64,000 nucleotides of DNA from Clostridiales bacterium Firm_13 (GTDB lineage Bacteria > Bacillota > Clostridia > Saccharofermentanales > Saccharofermentanaceae). The position numbers and the translations under genes were made by a program. The stretch spans positions 62,001 to 126,000 of the forward strand of contig LVAS01000059.1 of NCBI GenBank assembly GCA_001603035.1, written 5' to 3'. The notes beneath the pieces are model-generated. The model did no database searches. It was not told the origin of the DNA and was given only the letters and a program-made list of their open reading frames with translations. Below are positions 61,972 through 64,000 of this stretch, in pieces (the first letter of the stretch is position 1; every line of letters starts with the position of its first letter).

Positions 61972-64000
61972 TTACGATAGCGCGATACGCTCCGGCGCAC
62001 TTTGATTGCGCTTCTTTTCTTTTCTCACCCCATGTATCGTAAGTGCGAGTGACAATACTGTGAAGACAGCCGTTATTCCGATCAGTGCGATTGCATTCTT
62101 CCACACCAGATTCGGGTTATCTCCGCTGATCGCTTCTTTCAGAAAGCCCACGCTGTATGTCATCGGCATAAACGGATAAATAATATTGAAGAACTTGGGC
62201 ACCGTCTCCATCGGGAACGTTCCTCCGCATGCGGTAAGTTGCAGGATCAGGAAAAGAATGCACAGGAACTTGCCGACAGAATGCCCGTTGACCATGAGAA
62301 ATTGAATGATAGAAAGAGCCGTGATCGAGAATAGCAGGCATCCCGCATAATAGAGCCCTTGATTCGCGACTTTGAGTCCGAGACAAACCTCGATCAAATA
62401 GCCCAAAACCAGAGATTGAACCACGGCAAATAGAAAATACAACGCGGTGCGCACAACCTTATGTTCGGAGTTTCTGGACATGAGGCGGAAGATGCCTTCC
62501 GTATCCATATAGGTTCCCAGAAAGATCATGAGACCGCCGACCCAGAGAGAAAGAGAGAGAAAATACGGGGCAAAAGCCGTGCCGTAATTCGGGACGGAGT
62601 AAACCGGTTTGTTTTCGACCGTCACCGAGTTTTCGACGTAATCAGAAAGACCGTCGAGTTTTTTGACATCGGTCTGCGCCGTAGCCGAGGAGTCCTTAAC
62701 CTGATCGAGAGCCGTCGTGAGCCCCGAAGACAATTCATCCGTACCGGCGAGGAGTTTATCGGATCCGTCCGACAATGTCGCGGCTCCGGCGGCGAGTTTA
62801 TCGGTGCCGTCCGCAAGTGTACCGGCACCGGTATCCAGTTGGGAAGCTCCGGCGGATAATTCATCCGCGCCGGCCGTGAGTTGTCCTGCACCGGTCGCAA
62901 TTCCGTCGACGCCTGAAGACAAAGTCGCGGCTCCGGTCGCAGCGGATTGAAGGCCGCCGTCAAGAGAGGTCGCGCCGGCGGACAGACTCGTCGCACCGGA
63001 AAGGACGGATCCGGCACCGGCGGACAGAGACTGCGACGCAGTCAGAAGAAGGCCGGAGGAAGTGTCAAGTTGAGAAAGTCCGCCGGAAAGGGTATCCGTG
63101 CCGGATTTTAGCGCAGCCGCGCCCTGTTGTGCTTGGAGAAGTCCCGCTTTCAGCTGCGCGAGGCCTCCGTGAATCTGCGGTAATGTCGCGCTGGAATCCG
63201 AAAGTGTCGAAGCGGACGAAGAAAGTGTGGCGGATGCTTGGCGAAGCGCTTCGCCCGCTTGCGTAAGTGCCGTCAGATTGGCGGCTGTATCCGGGGAGGA
63301 CAGAGAAGTCATCAGTCCGGCGAACGAAGAATCAAGCAGGGCTTCCGGATGGTTCGTGCAGTACGTTTCCAGGATTCCGGCTGTCGTTTCTGAGCTCAGT
63401 ATGAAAGCGTCGACAGAATCCGCGTAAGTTGAAAGGCTCGCGGAAAGTGCGAGAGCGCCGTCGGCGAGGGCCTTTGTGCCGTCTGAAATCTTTCCGATAT
63501 CTGCCGTGGACGTCAAAAGTGCGTCCGTTCCGGTAAGAAGGGATGAAATGCCCGTATTCAGCGATACGACCCCTGCGGAGAGCTGCGTCGTCCCGCCGGA
63601 ACAATTCGACATACCCTGACGGAAAGCCGACATATTCTGGGTGAATTGTACGGTTCCCGTCGAGAGCGCGGTCGCACCGTTAACGAGAGCCGCGGCGCCG
63701 GTTTTCAGATTGCCGGAACCTTGCGCAAGTGTTTTTGTCCCGACCGCGAGTGAAGCCGCTCCGCTTTGCGCCGCTTTCGCACCGGCGGAAAGATCACGGA
63801 GTCCGTTATCCAGAGTCAATGCGCCATCCGACAAGTCGGCGGCTCCCGACGCTAAGGAATTCGCCCCAACCGAGGCGGTTTTCGCTCCGTCGGCAAGATC
63901 GCCGGCGCCTTGCGAAAGATCGGCCGCGCCTTTATTGAGATCGGACGCGCCGGTCGAAAGCTGATCTAATCCGTCTGTCAATTCAGACAGTTGATCCGGG
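61972..64000 (-). CDS. YhgE/Pip-type membrane protein, 5' end outside the window
   Basis: The frame stays open to base 64000, so the N-terminus is missing (the track's start is an internal TTG). About 490 residues form a long run of heptad-like repeats with LxxG(A/T) spacing, such as SQLDTGAGTLADG, predicted to be an extracytoplasmic coiled-coil-like rod. The C-terminus holds about five membrane helices of ABC-2-like type (YFLSLSLWVGGLMIFLG...VFTVLSLALTIHG). This is the layout of the phage-infection-protein/YhgE family, linked to ESX/WXG100 export and phage adsorption in some Gram-positives. No WXG100 gene is visible here. Confidence 0.85.
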   Translation of the reverse strand, partial: PDQLSELTDGLDQLSTGASDLNKGAADLSQGAGDLADGAKTASVGANSLASGAADLSDGALTLDNGLRDLSAGAKAAQSGAASLAVGTKTLAQGSGNLKTGAAALVNGATALSTGTVQFTQNMSAFRQGMSNCSGGTTQLSAGVVSLNTGISSLLTGTDALLTSTADIGKISDGTKALADGALALSASLSTYADSVDAFILSSETTAGILETYCTNHPEALLDSSFAGLMTSLSSPDTAANLTALTQAGEALRQASATLSSSASTLSDSSATLPQIHGGLAQLKAGLLQAQQGAAALKSGTDTLSGGLSQLDTSSGLLLTASQSLSAGAGSVLSGATSLSAGATSLDGGLQSAATGAATLSSGVDGIATGAGQLTAGADELSAGASQLDTGAGTLADGTDKLAAGAATLSDGSDKLLAGTDELSSGLTTALDQVKDSSATAQTDVKKLDGLSDYVENSVTVENKPVYSVPNYGTAFAPYFLSLSLWVGGLMIFLGTYMDTEGIFRLMSRNSEHKVVRTALYFLFAVVQSLVLGYLIEVCLGLKVANQGLYYAGCLLFSITALSIIQFLMVNGHSVGKFLCILFLILQLTACGGTFPMETVPKFFNIIYPFMPMTYSVGFLKEAISGDNPNLVWKNAIALIGITAVFTVLSLALTIHGVRKEKKRNQSAPERIALS

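Noticed and set aside
62717-62950. Plus-strand ORFs opposite the YhgE/Pip repeats, also 63641..63964
   Set aside because: They are open because of the repetitive codon pattern on the other strand, with no SD and no family likeness.
1-64000. CRISPR array, prophage, insertion sequence or rRNA operon
   Set aside because: No regularly spaced direct repeats, transposase, integrase, phage structural gene or rRNA stretch was found.

Overview
The window comes from a low-to-mid GC Gram-positive anaerobe, most likely a clostridium-like member of the Bacillota. The evidence is a split GlgC/GlgD ADP-glucose pyrophosphorylase, a SepF/YggS division cluster, the anaerobic coproporphyrinogen enzyme HemZ, indolepyruvate:ferredoxin oxidoreductase, a type II pantothenate kinase, purine-rich Shine-Dalgarno sites before nearly every gene and no outer-membrane genes. 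I cannot fix the genus from sequence alone. Most genes lie on the minus strand in tight, often 1-4 nt overlapping, operons.

Layout. 1-8.1 kb (minus): the start of trpS, an M50 membrane protease, ileS, an HD hydrolase, an RluA-type pseudouridine synthase, a DPPA-type methyltransferase and a lipoprotein. 8.2-11.7 kb: an MFS transporter divergent from an ATP-grasp ligase / DUF2156 transferase pair. 11.8-15.1 kb (plus): an OmpR-type response regulator, its histidine kinase and an RsuA/RluF-type pseudouridine synthase. 15-23.1 kb (minus): a GH2 beta-galactosidase homologue with lost catalytic signatures, a membrane H+-pyrophosphatase and a GH3 beta-glucosidase. 23.27-23.66 kb: the tmRNA gene ssrA. 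23.7-26.1 kb: two stand-alone ATPases. 26.3-29.9 kb: a heterodimeric ABC exporter. 30.1-32.1 kb: an SDR dehydrogenase and a TetR/zinc-ribbon/TfoX-C operon with a readable promoter and operator. 32.3-35.4 kb: a cell-wall amidase, UDP-galactopyranose mutase and a GT2 glycosyltransferase. 35.5-37.1 kb: a DUF47/PiT phosphate transport pair. tRNA-Pro follows.

From 37.5 to 52.2 kb sixteen minus-strand genes follow one another closely: a small zinc-ribbon membrane protein, hemZ, a DUF3810 protease-like protein, a DUF1624 acyltransferase-like protein, coaW, sepF, yggS, a HlyD-like adaptor, an aluminium-resistance-type PLP lyase, an ACT protein, iorB, iorA, a phenylacetate-CoA ligase and a sodium:solute symporter. 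The last five look like a module for oxidising aromatic 2-oxo acids. tRNA-Leu(GAG) follows at 52.4 kb. From 52.6 to 61.8 kb lies a complete glycogen operon (glgB-glgC-glgD-glgA) with a GH13 alpha-glucosidase and a zinc-ribbon membrane protein. The window ends in a YhgE/Pip-type membrane protein whose start lies outside.

There is no CRISPR array, prophage, insertion sequence or rRNA. The strongest leads for something undescribed are the ATP-grasp/DUF2156/MFS locus, the GH2 homologue whose acid/base position is a lysine, and the TetR/zinc-ribbon/TfoX-C operon.
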